64,000 nucleotides of DNA, from positions 930,001 to 994,000 of the forward strand of contig OZ223207.1 of NCBI GenBank assembly GCA_965140395.1. The letters run 5' to 3'. Shown here piece by piece: positions 10,270 to 18,191 of this stretch. Position 1 is the stretch's first letter. Every line of letters begins with the position of its first letter. Origin of the DNA: Parvibaculum sp002684405 (GTDB taxonomy: Bacteria; Pseudomonadota; Alphaproteobacteria; Parvibaculales; Parvibaculaceae). The translations under genes and the position numbers were made by a program. The notes under the pieces were generated by a model, which ran no database searches, was not told the origin of the DNA, and worked only from the letters and a program-made list of their open reading frames with translations.

Positions 10270-10319
10270 GCGTTTCGGGCCGGTTCCGGTCCGGTGAAGA
10301 TTAAGGGAGAGCGCTGACG

Positions 10320-12470
10320 ATGATGCGTCAGTACGAATTGGTGGATCGCGTACTGGCCTACGACCCCAAGGCGGACGAGGCGCTCATCAACCGTGCCTAT
10401 GTCTATGCCATGAAGCAGCATGGCAGTCAGAAGCGGGCAAGCGGCGACCCCTATTTCTCCCATCCCATCGAGGTCGCCGGCATCCTGACCGACCTCAAGC
10501 TCGACAGCGCGACCATCGTGACGGCGCTTCTCCACGACACGGTGGAGGATACGGGCAGCACGATGGAGGAACTGACCGAGCTTTTCGGTCCCCAGGTCGC
10601 CCAGCTTGTGGATGGCGTGACCAAGCTCACCCGGATCGAGCTGACCTCCGAGCACAGCAAGCAGGCGGAGAATTTCCGCAAGTTCATGCTGGCGATGTCG
10701 AACGACATCCGGGTGCTGCTGGTGAAGCTCGCCGACCGCCTGCACAACATGCGTACGCTGCACTTCATCAAGTCGCAGGAGAAGCGTCAGCGCATTGCGC
10801 AGGAGACGATGGAAATCTATGCGCCGCTGGCAGGCCGCATGGGTATCCAGGAATTCCGCGACGAACTGGAAGACCTGGCCTTCAAGGAACTCAACCCGGA
10901 AGCGCGCGAGACGCTTCTGAAACGCCTAAACGATTTCCGCGAGGAAAGCGGCGACGCGGTCGAGAAAATCCGCGAGGAACTGATTTCGAAGCTCGAGGAG
11001 CACGGTCTTCACAGCACCGTGATGGGACGCGAGAAGCGGCCTTATTCGATGTGGCGCAAGATGGAACGCCGCGGCATTTCGCTCGAACAGCTTTCCGATA
11101 TTTTCGGCTTCCGCGTCATCGTCGAAACGGAAGAGGATTGCTACCGCGCGCTGGGTATCCTTCATACCTCCTGGCCGATGGTGCCCGGTCGGTTCAAGGA
11201 TTACATCTCCATCCCGAAGAACAATGGCTACCGCTCCATCCACACCACGATGATCGGGCCCCTGCGCAAGCGTGTGGAAGTGCAGATCCGCACGAGGAAG
11301 ATGCATGAGGTTGCCGAACTCGGTATTGCCGCGCACTGGATCTACAAGGAAGGGGCCGGCAATGCGGCGGGCACGCAGGAGTTCGCTGCGACCTTCCGCT
11401 GGCTGCGGCAACTCGTTGAGATGCTGGAGCATGGCGGCACGCCGGAGGAGTTCCTGGAATACTCCAAGCTCCAGATGTATTCCGACCAGGTCTTCTGCTT
11501 CACGCCCAAGGGCTCGCTCATTACGCTGCCGCGCGGCGCGACGCCCATCGATTTCGCCTATGCCGTTCATACCGACATCGGCGACACATGCGTGGGCTGC
11601 AAGATCAACGGGCGGCACCTGCCGCTCAGAACCGTCCTGAAGAATGGCGACGAGGTGGAGATCATCCGCTCGGCCGCGCAGCGTCCGTCGCCGGCCTGGG
11701 AGGCATTCGTCGCCACCGGCAAGGCGCGGTCCGCCATCCGGCGCTCCATCCGCGCCGGCAAGCAGGCGGAGTTCAGCCGCCTCGGCAAGCAGATCCTGAA
11801 GGGCGTCTTCGACAGCGCGGGTAAGGATTCCGGCGATGCGGTGCTTGAGCGCGCATTGGGCGCCTTGCGCAAGCAGGATTTGACCGAGCTTTTCGCTTCG
11901 GTTGGCGACGGGACGCTCGATCCGGGCCGCGTGCTGGAAGTCGTCTATCCCGAGCTTGAAGGCACCAACCTCGCAAAGACCGGCCTCAAAAAGGCGTCCA
12001 ACGGCAAGGACGGGCTTTCCGCCGTCAAGCTCACGGGCCGAGGCGAAGGGCTGGCAATCCGTTTCGCTCCCGAAACATATCCGCTGCCGGGCGAGCGGAT
12101 CGTGGGCATTTTGACGCCGGGCGAGGGGATTACGGTCTATCCGATCGATGCGACCGCGCTGCAGGAATTCGACGAGGAATCCCAGCGCTGGATCGATCTC
12201 ACCTGGGAAACCGACCCCGAAAACCCGCAGACCTTTACGGCCCGGCTCCGGGTGATCGCGCGCAACGAAGTGGGCTCTCTCGGCCACATCGCCATGCTGA
12301 TCGCGGATTATGGGTCAAACATTACCAATTTGAGTCTGGCGCAGCGCGACGTGGATTTCTATGACATACAAATCGACCTCGACGTGCGTGATTTGAAGCA
12401 TTTGACGCGCATCATGTCCGCGCTGAACGGGCTGTCCTGCGTCAACAAGGTCATCCGGCCGCGCCGCTAG
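10320..12470 (+). CDS. rsh: Bifunctional (p)ppGpp synthetase/hydrolase
   Basis: A 716-residue stringent-response enzyme. The HD hydrolase domain is intact (HGSQKRASGDPYFSHP and ALLHDTVEDT). The synthetase domain has GREKRPYSMWRKMERR, the nucleotide-site DIFGFRVIV and KNNGYRSIHTT. TGS (FCFTPKGSLITLPRGATPIDFAY, residues 380-440, split), helical and C-terminal ACT domains follow. Both catalytic halves look functional, as expected for a single alphaproteobacterial Rsh. The start is ATG 10320 or 10323; GGGAG lies about 10 bases upstream. pyrE follows after 30 bases. Confidence 0.97.
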   Translation: MMRQYELVDRVLAYDPKADEALINRAYVYAMKQHGSQKRASGDPYFSHPIEVAGILTDLKLDSATIVTALLHDTVEDTGSTMEELTELFGPQVAQLVDGVTKLTRIELTSEHSKQAENFRKFMLAMSNDIRVLLVKLADRLHNMRTLHFIKSQEKRQRIAQETMEIYAPLAGRMGIQEFRDELEDLAFKELNPEARETLLKRLNDFREESGDAVEKIREELISKLEEHGLHSTVMGREKRPYSMWRKMERRGISLEQLSDIFGFRVIVETEEDCYRALGILHTSWPMVPGRFKDYISIPKNNGYRSIHTTMIGPLRKRVEVQIRTRKMHEVAELGIAAHWIYKEGAGNAAGTQEFAATFRWLRQLVEMLEHGGTPEEFLEYSKLQMYSDQVFCFTPKGSLITLPRGATPIDFAYAVHTDIGDTCVGCKINGRHLPLRTVLKNGDEVEIIRSAAQRPSPAWEAFVATGKARSAIRRSIRAGKQAEFSRLGKQILKGVFDSAGKDSGDAVLERALGALRKQDLTELFASVGDGTLDPGRVLEVVYPELEGTNLAKTGLKKASNGKDGLSAVKLTGRGEGLAIRFAPETYPLPGERIVGILTPGEGITVYPIDATALQEFDEESQRWIDLTWETDPENPQTFTARLRVIARNEVGSLGHIAMLIADYGSNITNLSLAQRDVDFYDIQIDLDVRDLKHLTRIMSALNGLSCVNKVIRPRR

Positions 12471-12500
12471 GGGCCGGAGACTTCATGAGAGGGAAGGCGA

Positions 12501-13085
12501 ATGAAGGAAGCGAAAGTCCTGAAAGAGTTTGAAAAGGCCGGAGCGTTGCTCAGGGGCCATTTCATCCTTTCCTCCGGGCTCCACAGCCCGATTTTTTTGC
12601 AGAAGGCGCTGGTCTTCCAGAACCCCAAGCGCACGTCGCGCCTGTGCAAGGCGCTGGCGAAAAAGGTCGAGAAGGCCGAGATCGGCAAGATCGACGTGAT
12701 CGTGTCGCCGGCCGTGGGCGGCATCATTCCCGGCTATGAGACGGCCCGGCACATGGATGTGCCCGCCATGTATGTCGAGCGCGAGGAGGGCGAGTTCCGT
12801 CTTCGCCGCGGCTTCGAGCTGAAGAAGGGCGCGAAGGTTCTGGTGGTCGAGGACATCGTGACGACGGGGCTTTCCTCGCGCGAATGTATCGACGCCGTGC
12901 GCAAGGTGGGCGGCGACGTTGTGGCGGAAGCCTGTCTGATCGACCGCTCTGGCGGCAAGGCGGATGTCGGGGCGCCGCTCATCTCGCTCGCGCAGATCGA
13001 TATTCCCACCTACAAGCCCGACGATCTCCCGCCCGAGCTGGAAGGCACGCCAGCCGTGAAGCCGGGCAGCCGGGGCCTCGTCTGA
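12501..13085 (+). CDS. pyrE: Orotate phosphoribosyltransferase
   Basis: A 194-residue enzyme that joins orotate to PRPP to give OMP in pyrimidine synthesis. The PRPP-binding signature VLVVEDIVTTGLSS lies near residue 117, the substrate loop follows FRLRRGFELKKGAKV, and the N-terminal HFILSSGLHSPIFLQK block matches the family. GGGAAGG before the ATG is an acceptable ribosome site. It lies between rsh and pdxJ in a tight plus-strand run. Confidence 0.96.
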   Translation: MKEAKVLKEFEKAGALLRGHFILSSGLHSPIFLQKALVFQNPKRTSRLCKALAKKVEKAEIGKIDVIVSPAVGGIIPGYETARHMDVPAMYVEREEGEFRLRRGFELKKGAKVLVVEDIVTTGLSSRECIDAVRKVGGDVVAEACLIDRSGGKADVGAPLISLAQIDIPTYKPDDLPPELEGTPAVKPGSRGLV

Positions 13086-13108
13086 ACGCGTCGAACGGAG
13101 AGAGTGCC

Positions 13109-13885
13109 ATGCCGGCAAGCGACAACAGCTATCTGCGTCTCGGGGTGAATATCGATCATGTCGCCACGATCCGGAATGCGCGGGGCGGGGATCATCCCGA
13201 TCCGGTGCGCGCCGCGCGGCTCGCGGCGGAAGCGGGGGCCGACGGCATCACCGCGCATCTGCGCGAGGACCGGCGTCATATCCGCGACCACGACATCGAG
13301 CGCCTCAAGGCGGAGATCGGCCTGCCGCTCAATCTGGAAATGGCGGCGACGGTCGAAATGCTCGAGATCGCGCTTCGTCACAAGCCACATGCCTCCTGCC
13401 TGGTGCCGGAGCGTCGTGAAGAGGTGACGACCGAGGGCGGGCTCGACGCGGCGGGGCAGCACAATCACCTGAAGCCCTATATCGCGCAGCTGAATGATGC
13501 GGGCATTCGCGTTTCGCTCTTCATCAATGCCGATCGCGCACAGCTCGATGCCGCCGTCTCGCTCGGTGCGCCGGTGGTGGAGCTTCATACCGGCGCCTAT
13601 TGCGAGGCCGCCTTTGCGGGCGACGAAGCGCTGGTGGAGACGGAGTTTCAGCGCATCGCCGAGGCCGCGCGCTATGGCGCGGAAGCGGGGCTGGAGGTTC
13701 ATGCGGGCCATGGCCTCACCTTCGAAACGGTGGGGCCGATTGCGGCCATCCCGGATCTGAAGGAACTCAATATCGGCCACTTCCTGATCGGCGAGGCGAT
13801 CTTCGGCGGGCTTCATTCGACCATCAAGCGGATGCGCGTGGCGATAGACGAGGCGCGCTCGGGCCGCGCGGTCGTGGGCAGGTGA
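13109..13885 (+). CDS. pdxJ: Pyridoxine 5'-phosphate synthase
   Basis: A 258-residue TIM-barrel enzyme that closes the pyridoxine ring from 1-deoxyxylulose 5-phosphate and aminoacetone phosphate, the last step before PNP in the DXP-dependent vitamin B6 route. Landmarks are LGVNIDHVATIRNARGG, GITAHLREDRRHI, GLEVHAGHGL and the late NIGHFLIGEAIF. ATG 13109 is preceded by GGAGAGAG. Its stop at 13883-13885 lies two bases before acpS, an ordered pair in most proteobacteria. Confidence 0.97.
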   Translation: MPASDNSYLRLGVNIDHVATIRNARGGDHPDPVRAARLAAEAGADGITAHLREDRRHIRDHDIERLKAEIGLPLNLEMAATVEMLEIALRHKPHASCLVPERREEVTTEGGLDAAGQHNHLKPYIAQLNDAGIRVSLFINADRAQLDAAVSLGAPVVELHTGAYCEAAFAGDEALVETEFQRIAEAARYGAEAGLEVHAGHGLTFETVGPIAAIPDLKELNIGHFLIGEAIFGGLHSTIKRMRVAIDEARSGRAVVGR

Positions 13886-13887
13886 GC

Positions 13888-14295
13888 ATGATTATCGGCA
13901 TCGGCAACGACCTCATCGACATCCGCCGGGTGGAGAAGACACTGGAGCGGTTCGGCGATCGGTTTACGGACCGCATCTTCACCGAGATCGAGCGCGAGAA
14001 GTCGGAAAAGCGCCGCATGCGCGCGGCCTCCTATGCGAAGCGTTTTGCTGCGAAGGAAGCCTGTTCCAAGGCGCTGGGCACCGGGCTGCGGCGCGGCGTC
14101 TTCTGGCGCGATATGGGCGTGGTCAATTTGCGCGGCGGCCAGCCGACCATGGCGCTCACGGGCGGCGCCCATGCGCGTCTTCTGGAAATCGTTCCCGACG
14201 GGATGGACCCGGTGATCCATCTCACGATTACCGACGATCATCCGCTCGCTCAGGCGATCGTCATCATTTCGGCCGTTCCCAAGGTCCAGGTGTAA
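13888..14295 (+). CDS. acpS: Holo-[acyl-carrier-protein] synthase
   Basis: A 135-residue enzyme that moves 4'-phosphopantetheine from CoA to the acyl carrier protein. The N-terminal IIGIGNDLIDIRRVEK contains the Mg-binding Asp, and KRFAAKEACSKALGTGL holds the second metal and CoA site. Length is typical. ATG 13888 lies two bases after pdxJ. The longer open frame upstream overlaps pdxJ and is rejected. Confidence 0.97.
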   Translation: MIIGIGNDLIDIRRVEKTLERFGDRFTDRIFTEIEREKSEKRRMRAASYAKRFAAKEACSKALGTGLRRGVFWRDMGVVNLRGGQPTMALTGGAHARLLEIVPDGMDPVIHLTITDDHPLAQAIVIISAVPKVQV

Positions 14296-14427
14296 CAAGC
14301 CGGCAACAGAATGGCGCGGCGGCGGGGCTGTCGCTATGCCCCATTATGGTATGGTCCCCGCGAATGTGATCGCCCCGGCGGGAGCGGGCTTCCCGAGTAT
14401 CCCGGTGGCAGGAGTTGGAAAATATCC

Positions 14428-15180
14428 ATGTCTGAGAATGTGAAGAATGCGCATAGCGCAGGTTGGATCGACAATCTGAAGACTGTCGGCTATGCGCTGC
14501 TGATTGCGCTCTTCATCCGCGCTTTTCTGTTTCAGCCCTTCAATATTCCCTCGGGCTCGATGATCCCGACGCTGCTGATCGGCGATTATCTTTTCGTGGC
14601 GAAATACAGCTATGGCTATTCGCATCACTCGCTGCCTTTCAGCCCGCCGATCTTTTCGGGCCGCGTGTTCGGCGCCCAGCCCCGGCGCGGCGATGTGGCC
14701 GTCTTCAAGGTCCCCACGGACAACCGGACCGACTTCATCAAGCGCGTGATCGGGCTGCCCGGCGACAAGATCCAGATGATCGACGGCGTTCTCTACCTCA
14801 ACGGCAAGGCCGTGCCGAAGGTGCGGGTGGAGGATTTCGTGGAGCGCGATTCCTTTGGCGGCGTCCGGCGTATTCCGCAATACAAGGAGACGCTTCCCAA
14901 CGGGAAGTCCTATATGACGCTCGATCTCGTCCGCGACAGCGTGACCGACAATACCGGCGTCTATACCGTGCCGCCGGGCCATTATTTCATGATGGGCGAC
15001 AACCGCGACAATTCCAGCGACAGTCGCGTGCCCAATGTGGTTGGCTATGTGCCGGCGGAAAATCTGATCGGCAAGGCCGAGATCATTTTCTTCTCCAGCG
15101 ATGGCAGCGCCCATTTCTGGCAGTTCTGGCGGTGGCCCGCGGCGATCCGGTGGGATCGCATCGGCCAATGGGTCGACTAG
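14428..15180 (+). CDS. lepB: Signal peptidase I
   Basis: A 250-residue membrane protease that removes signal peptides. One N-terminal membrane helix (GYALLIALFIRAFLF) precedes the catalytic Ser44 in PSGSMIPT. Lys105 in KRVIGLPGD is the general base, and GDNRDNSSDSR is the late conserved box. The ATG at 14428 is chosen from the fit to the family and GGAG at 14411-14414, which is 13 bases away and rather far. The lepB-rnc-era-recO order is well known; rnc follows after 63 bases. Confidence 0.96.
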   Translation: MSENVKNAHSAGWIDNLKTVGYALLIALFIRAFLFQPFNIPSGSMIPTLLIGDYLFVAKYSYGYSHHSLPFSPPIFSGRVFGAQPRRGDVAVFKVPTDNRTDFIKRVIGLPGDKIQMIDGVLYLNGKAVPKVRVEDFVERDSFGGVRRIPQYKETLPNGKSYMTLDLVRDSVTDNTGVYTVPPGHYFMMGDNRDNSSDSRVPNVVGYVPAENLIGKAEIIFFSSDGSAHFWQFWRWPAAIRWDRIGQWVD

Positions 15181-15243
15181 GCTAATGGGTCGACTGGGCA
15201 GGTCGGCCGGGTGGATTTTCAGTCCACTTGAACGGAGCAGCAG

Positions 15244-15954
15244 ATGACGAAGAAGGCGGGGAAAAAGAACCTCGCCCAGCTTGAGGAAAGCCTCGGTTAC
15301 AAGTTCGAGGACACAGGCCGCCTGCGGCATGCGCTCAGCCATTCCTCCGCGCTGGATGCGGGGATTGTGGAGCAAACGAACCAGCGGCTCGAATTTCTGG
15401 GCGACCGTGTCCTGGGCCTTGTGATGGCCGAATGGCTGATGGAGGATTTTCCGCAAGCCGAAGAGGGCGAGCTGGCGATGCGCCTCAATGCGCTGGTGCG
15501 CAAGGAGGCCTGCGCGGAAGTGGCCGAAGCGGTCGATCTCGGATCGCATCTCCTGCTGGGAACCAGCGAACAGCGAGGCGGCGGGCGCAAGAAACTCGCT
15601 ATACTGGGCGATGCCTGCGAAGCGGTCATCGCGGCGATCTATCTCGATGGCGGATACGAAGCTGCCAGGCGGTTCATCCGCACCCATTGGGAGGATATGG
15701 CGAGCCTGCCGGAACATGCCCGGCCCGATGCCAAGACGGCGTTGCAGGAATGGGCGCAGGCGAAGGGCGCGGGTCTGCCGCGCTATCAGGAAATCGAACG
15801 GGAAGGGCCGCCGCATGCGCCGGTCTTCACCATGGAAGTAAACATCAGCGGCGTGGAGCCGATCCGGGCGACCGGGACCAGCAAAAGACAGGCGGAACAG
15901 AATGCGGCGGAAGCCATGTTGATCGGTATTGGCGAGTGGAAAACTCATGAGTGA
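15244..15954 (+). CDS. rnc: Ribonuclease III
   Basis: A 236-residue double-stranded RNA endonuclease used in rRNA and mRNA processing. The catalytic signature NQRLEFLGDRVLGL (from residue 46) carries the acidic metal ligands, and ILGDACEAVIAAIYLD is the second acidic box. A C-terminal dsRNA-binding domain spans about 160-232 (KTALQEWAQAKG to KRQAEQNAAEAML). GGAGCAG precedes the ATG. Its end overlaps era by eight bases. Confidence 0.97.
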   Translation: MTKKAGKKNLAQLEESLGYKFEDTGRLRHALSHSSALDAGIVEQTNQRLEFLGDRVLGLVMAEWLMEDFPQAEEGELAMRLNALVRKEACAEVAEAVDLGSHLLLGTSEQRGGGRKKLAILGDACEAVIAAIYLDGGYEAARRFIRTHWEDMASLPEHARPDAKTALQEWAQAKGAGLPRYQEIEREGPPHAPVFTMEVNISGVEPIRATGTSKRQAEQNAAEAMLIGIGEWKTHE

Positions 15955-16861
15955 AATTGAGGCAGGCGGCACCCGCGCGGGCTTCGTCGCCATTATCGGC
16001 GCGCCCAATGCGGGCAAGTCGACGCTCCTGAACCAGCTTGTCGGCTCCAAGGTCGCCATCGTCACGCATAAGGTGCAGACGACGCGCGCGCGCATTCGCG
16101 GGATCGCCATCGAAGGCAATGCGCAGATCGTGTTCGTGGATACGCCGGGTATCTTCAAGCCGAAGCGCCGTCTCGACCGGGCCATGGTGGATGCGGCCTG
16201 GGGGGGTGCGAAGGATTCCGATCAGGTATTGCTGCTGATCGATATCCAGAAAGGCATCACGGAAGAAGTCCGGGCGATCCTGAAGTCGCTGGAAGACTCC
16301 CAACGCAAGGTGCTTCTGGCGCTCAACAAGATCGACGGCGTGCCGCATGCCAAGCTGCTGGAGATGGCGCAGGAGCTGAACGAGACCGGTCTCTTCAGCG
16401 AAATTTTCATGATCTCCGCCCTGACGGGCGACGGCGTCGACGATCTTCGCCGCCATGTGGCCGCGCTGATGCCGGAGGGGCCGTGGCTCTATCCAGAAGA
16501 CCAGATCGCCGATGTGCCGATGCGCTCGCTTGCCGCGGAGATCACGCGCGAGAAAGCCTATCTGCGCCTGCATGACGAGCTGCCCTATGCGCTGACCGTG
16601 GAAACCGAAAGCTGGGAAGAGAAGAAGGACGGGTCCATCCGTATCCAGCAGGTGATTTATGTCGAGCGCGACAGCCAGAAGAAGATCGTGTTGGGCAAGG
16701 GCGGGCAGAGCATCAAGACCATCGGCCAGCTCGCCCGCGAGGAGATGCAGGAATTGCTTGAGACCAAGGTCCATCTCTTCCTGTTCGTGAAAGTGCGCGA
16801 GAACTGGGGCAATGACCGCGAACGCTTCGGCGCCATGGGGCTCGATTTCCCGACGGGTTGA
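15947..16861 (+). CDS. era: GTPase Era
   Basis: A 304-residue GTPase that binds 16S rRNA and helps mature the 30S subunit. G1 is GAPNAGKST (residues 18-26), the G3 box is DTPGIF, and NKID is G4. The C-terminal KH domain contains the GKGGQSIKTIG loop. The ATG at 15947 overlaps the rnc stop and matches the family N-terminus; the earlier in-frame codon at 15929 lies inside rnc. Translational coupling with rnc is likely. Confidence 0.97.
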   Translation: MSEIEAGGTRAGFVAIIGAPNAGKSTLLNQLVGSKVAIVTHKVQTTRARIRGIAIEGNAQIVFVDTPGIFKPKRRLDRAMVDAAWGGAKDSDQVLLLIDIQKGITEEVRAILKSLEDSQRKVLLALNKIDGVPHAKLLEMAQELNETGLFSEIFMISALTGDGVDDLRRHVAALMPEGPWLYPEDQIADVPMRSLAAEITREKAYLRLHDELPYALTVETESWEEKKDGSIRIQQVIYVERDSQKKIVLGKGGQSIKTIGQLAREEMQELLETKVHLFLFVKVRENWGNDRERFGAMGLDFPTG

Positions 16862-16925
16862 GCGCGAAGGGCCGGTCCGCGCTATATTCGTGCGATGAGC
16901 GAAAGAACCGCAAAGCGGGGCCGCC

Positions 16926-17675
16926 ATGGAATGGCGTGATGAGGGGATCGTTCTCTCCGCCAGAACCTATGGCGAGTCCGGCGCGATCCTGGAAGTCTTT
17001 ACGCGCGAGCATGGCCGTCATCTGGGACTTGTCCGGGGCGGGGTCTCGCGGCGCTTGCGCGGCCTCTTGCAGCCGGGCAACAGTCTCGCGGTGCATTGGC
17101 GTGCGCGGCTGGCCGATCATCTGGGGACCTTTACCGTCGAGCCGCTGAAACCGCGCGCCGCCACGCTGATGGAAGATCCCTTCGCGCTGACGGGCTTGAG
17201 CGCGGCCAGTACGATGGCGGGCATCATCCCGGAGCGGGAGGAGCATCCGGCGCTGTTCGAGGCCTATGAGCTGCTGCTCGACACGATGGAAGACGAGGAC
17301 ATCTGGCCGGCCATTTTCGTGCGCTGGGAGCAGGGGCTGCTGCAGGAGCTGGGCTTCGGCCTCGATCTGTCGCGCTGCGCGGCCACGGGCAGCCGGGACG
17401 ACCTTGTCTATATCTCGCCGAAAAGCGGCGGCGCGGTCAGCCGCGAGGCGGGCGAGCCCTATAAGGACCGGCTGTTCAGGCTTCCCGGTTTCATGATCGG
17501 CGCCCAGGCGGGCGATGCCGGGCTCGCCGATGTGGCCGAGGGATTGCGCGTGACAGGCCACTTTCTGGAGCGCCATCTCTTCGCGCCGCATGACCGGCAC
17601 TTGCCGGACGCCCGCATCCGCCTCGCCGAGCGCGTGGCAAAGCGCGCCGAGGCAGAGACTACGCCGAATCGTTGA
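16926..17675 (+). CDS. recO: DNA repair protein RecO
   Basis: A 249-residue protein that loads RecA with RecR on SSB-coated DNA. The OB-fold N-terminus starts MEWRDEGIVLSARTYGESGA and continues with EHGRHLGLVRGG. The C-terminal helical region has PGFMIGAQ and RHLFAPHDR. Only one Cys of the zinc site is evident near CAATGS, as in many alphaproteobacterial RecO proteins. It closes the lepB-rnc-era-recO group and is followed 10 bases later by a dispersed repeat. Confidence 0.94.
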   Translation: MEWRDEGIVLSARTYGESGAILEVFTREHGRHLGLVRGGVSRRLRGLLQPGNSLAVHWRARLADHLGTFTVEPLKPRAATLMEDPFALTGLSAASTMAGIIPEREEHPALFEAYELLLDTMEDEDIWPAIFVRWEQGLLQELGFGLDLSRCAATGSRDDLVYISPKSGGAVSREAGEPYKDRLFRLPGFMIGAQAGDAGLADVAEGLRVTGHFLERHLFAPHDRHLPDARIRLAERVAKRAEAETTPNR

Positions 17676-17685
17676 TATAGTTGCT

Positions 17686-17775
17686 CGTCATTGCGAGGAG
17701 CATAGCGACGAAGCAATCCAGTCCGGCGCTTGCGGTGAGCCCGGTCTGGATTGCTTCGCTGCGCTCGCAATGACG
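17686..17775. repeat. Dispersed palindromic repeat, copy 2 of 4
   Basis: A 90-bp element with the same nested arms as copy 1: CGTCATTGCGAGGAGC at the left, CTCGCAATGACG at the right, and GAAGCAATCCAG/CTGGATTGCTTC inside. It lies between recO and the GIY-YIG gene and ends 19 bases before that gene's ATG. Confidence 0.93.
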
Positions 17776-17794
17776 GGGAAGGGGGTATCTGCCG

Positions 17795-18082
17795 ATGAAG
17801 CAGCCAGCCGTGTACATCATGGCGAATAGGCGGAACGGTACGCTTTATACCGGCGTTACTTCCAATCTCGTGCAACGGGTCTGGCAGCATCGCGGAGATG
17901 CGGTTGATGGCTTCACGCGCCGCTATGGATGCAAGTCGCTGGTCTGGTATGAATGTCATGAAGAAATGCTGGCTGCGATTCAGCGGGAAAAGCAGATCAA
18001 AGGCGGCTCTCGCAGTAAGAAGCTTGCTCTTATCGAATCAATGAATCCCGATTGGCGGGATTTATACGAGGATCTTATTTAG
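17795..18082 (+). CDS. Single-domain GIY-YIG endonuclease-like protein
   Basis: A 95-residue protein consisting of one GIY-YIG nuclease domain of the UPF0213 type. The signature appears as VYIMANRRNGTLYTGVTSNL (residues 6-25), followed by Arg in QRVWQHR, and Glu in REKQIKG as the expected metal ligand. Its base composition is lower in GC than its neighbours. It interrupts the space between recO and parC and is flanked on both sides by copies of the palindromic repeat: 19 bases upstream and three bases downstream. Whether it acts on that repeat is a hypothesis. Confidence 0.85.
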   Translation: MKQPAVYIMANRRNGTLYTGVTSNLVQRVWQHRGDAVDGFTRRYGCKSLVWYECHEEMLAAIQREKQIKGGSRSKKLALIESMNPDWRDLYEDLI

Positions 18083-18085
18083 ATG

Positions 18086-18168
18086 CGTCATTGCGGGCGC
18101 AGCGAAGCAATCGGGAAGCGGCAGCCTCTGAGCTGGATTGCTTCGTCGCTGCGCTCCTCGCAATGACG
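18086..18168. repeat. Dispersed palindromic repeat, copy 3 of 4
   Basis: An 83-bp copy whose right half matches the others (CTGGATTGCTTCG and CTCGCAATGACG) while the left half has diverged (CGTCATTGCGGGCGCAGCGAAGCAATCGG). It begins three bases after the GIY-YIG stop codon and ends 23 bases before the parC ATG, so it occupies much of parC's upstream region. Confidence 0.9.
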
Positions 18169-18191
18169 ACCAACGACTGGAAGTACCCCCG

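Noticed and set aside
17590..17829. Short frame containing RHCEEHSDEAIQ
   Set aside because: It is a translation of the palindromic repeat, a common false gene.
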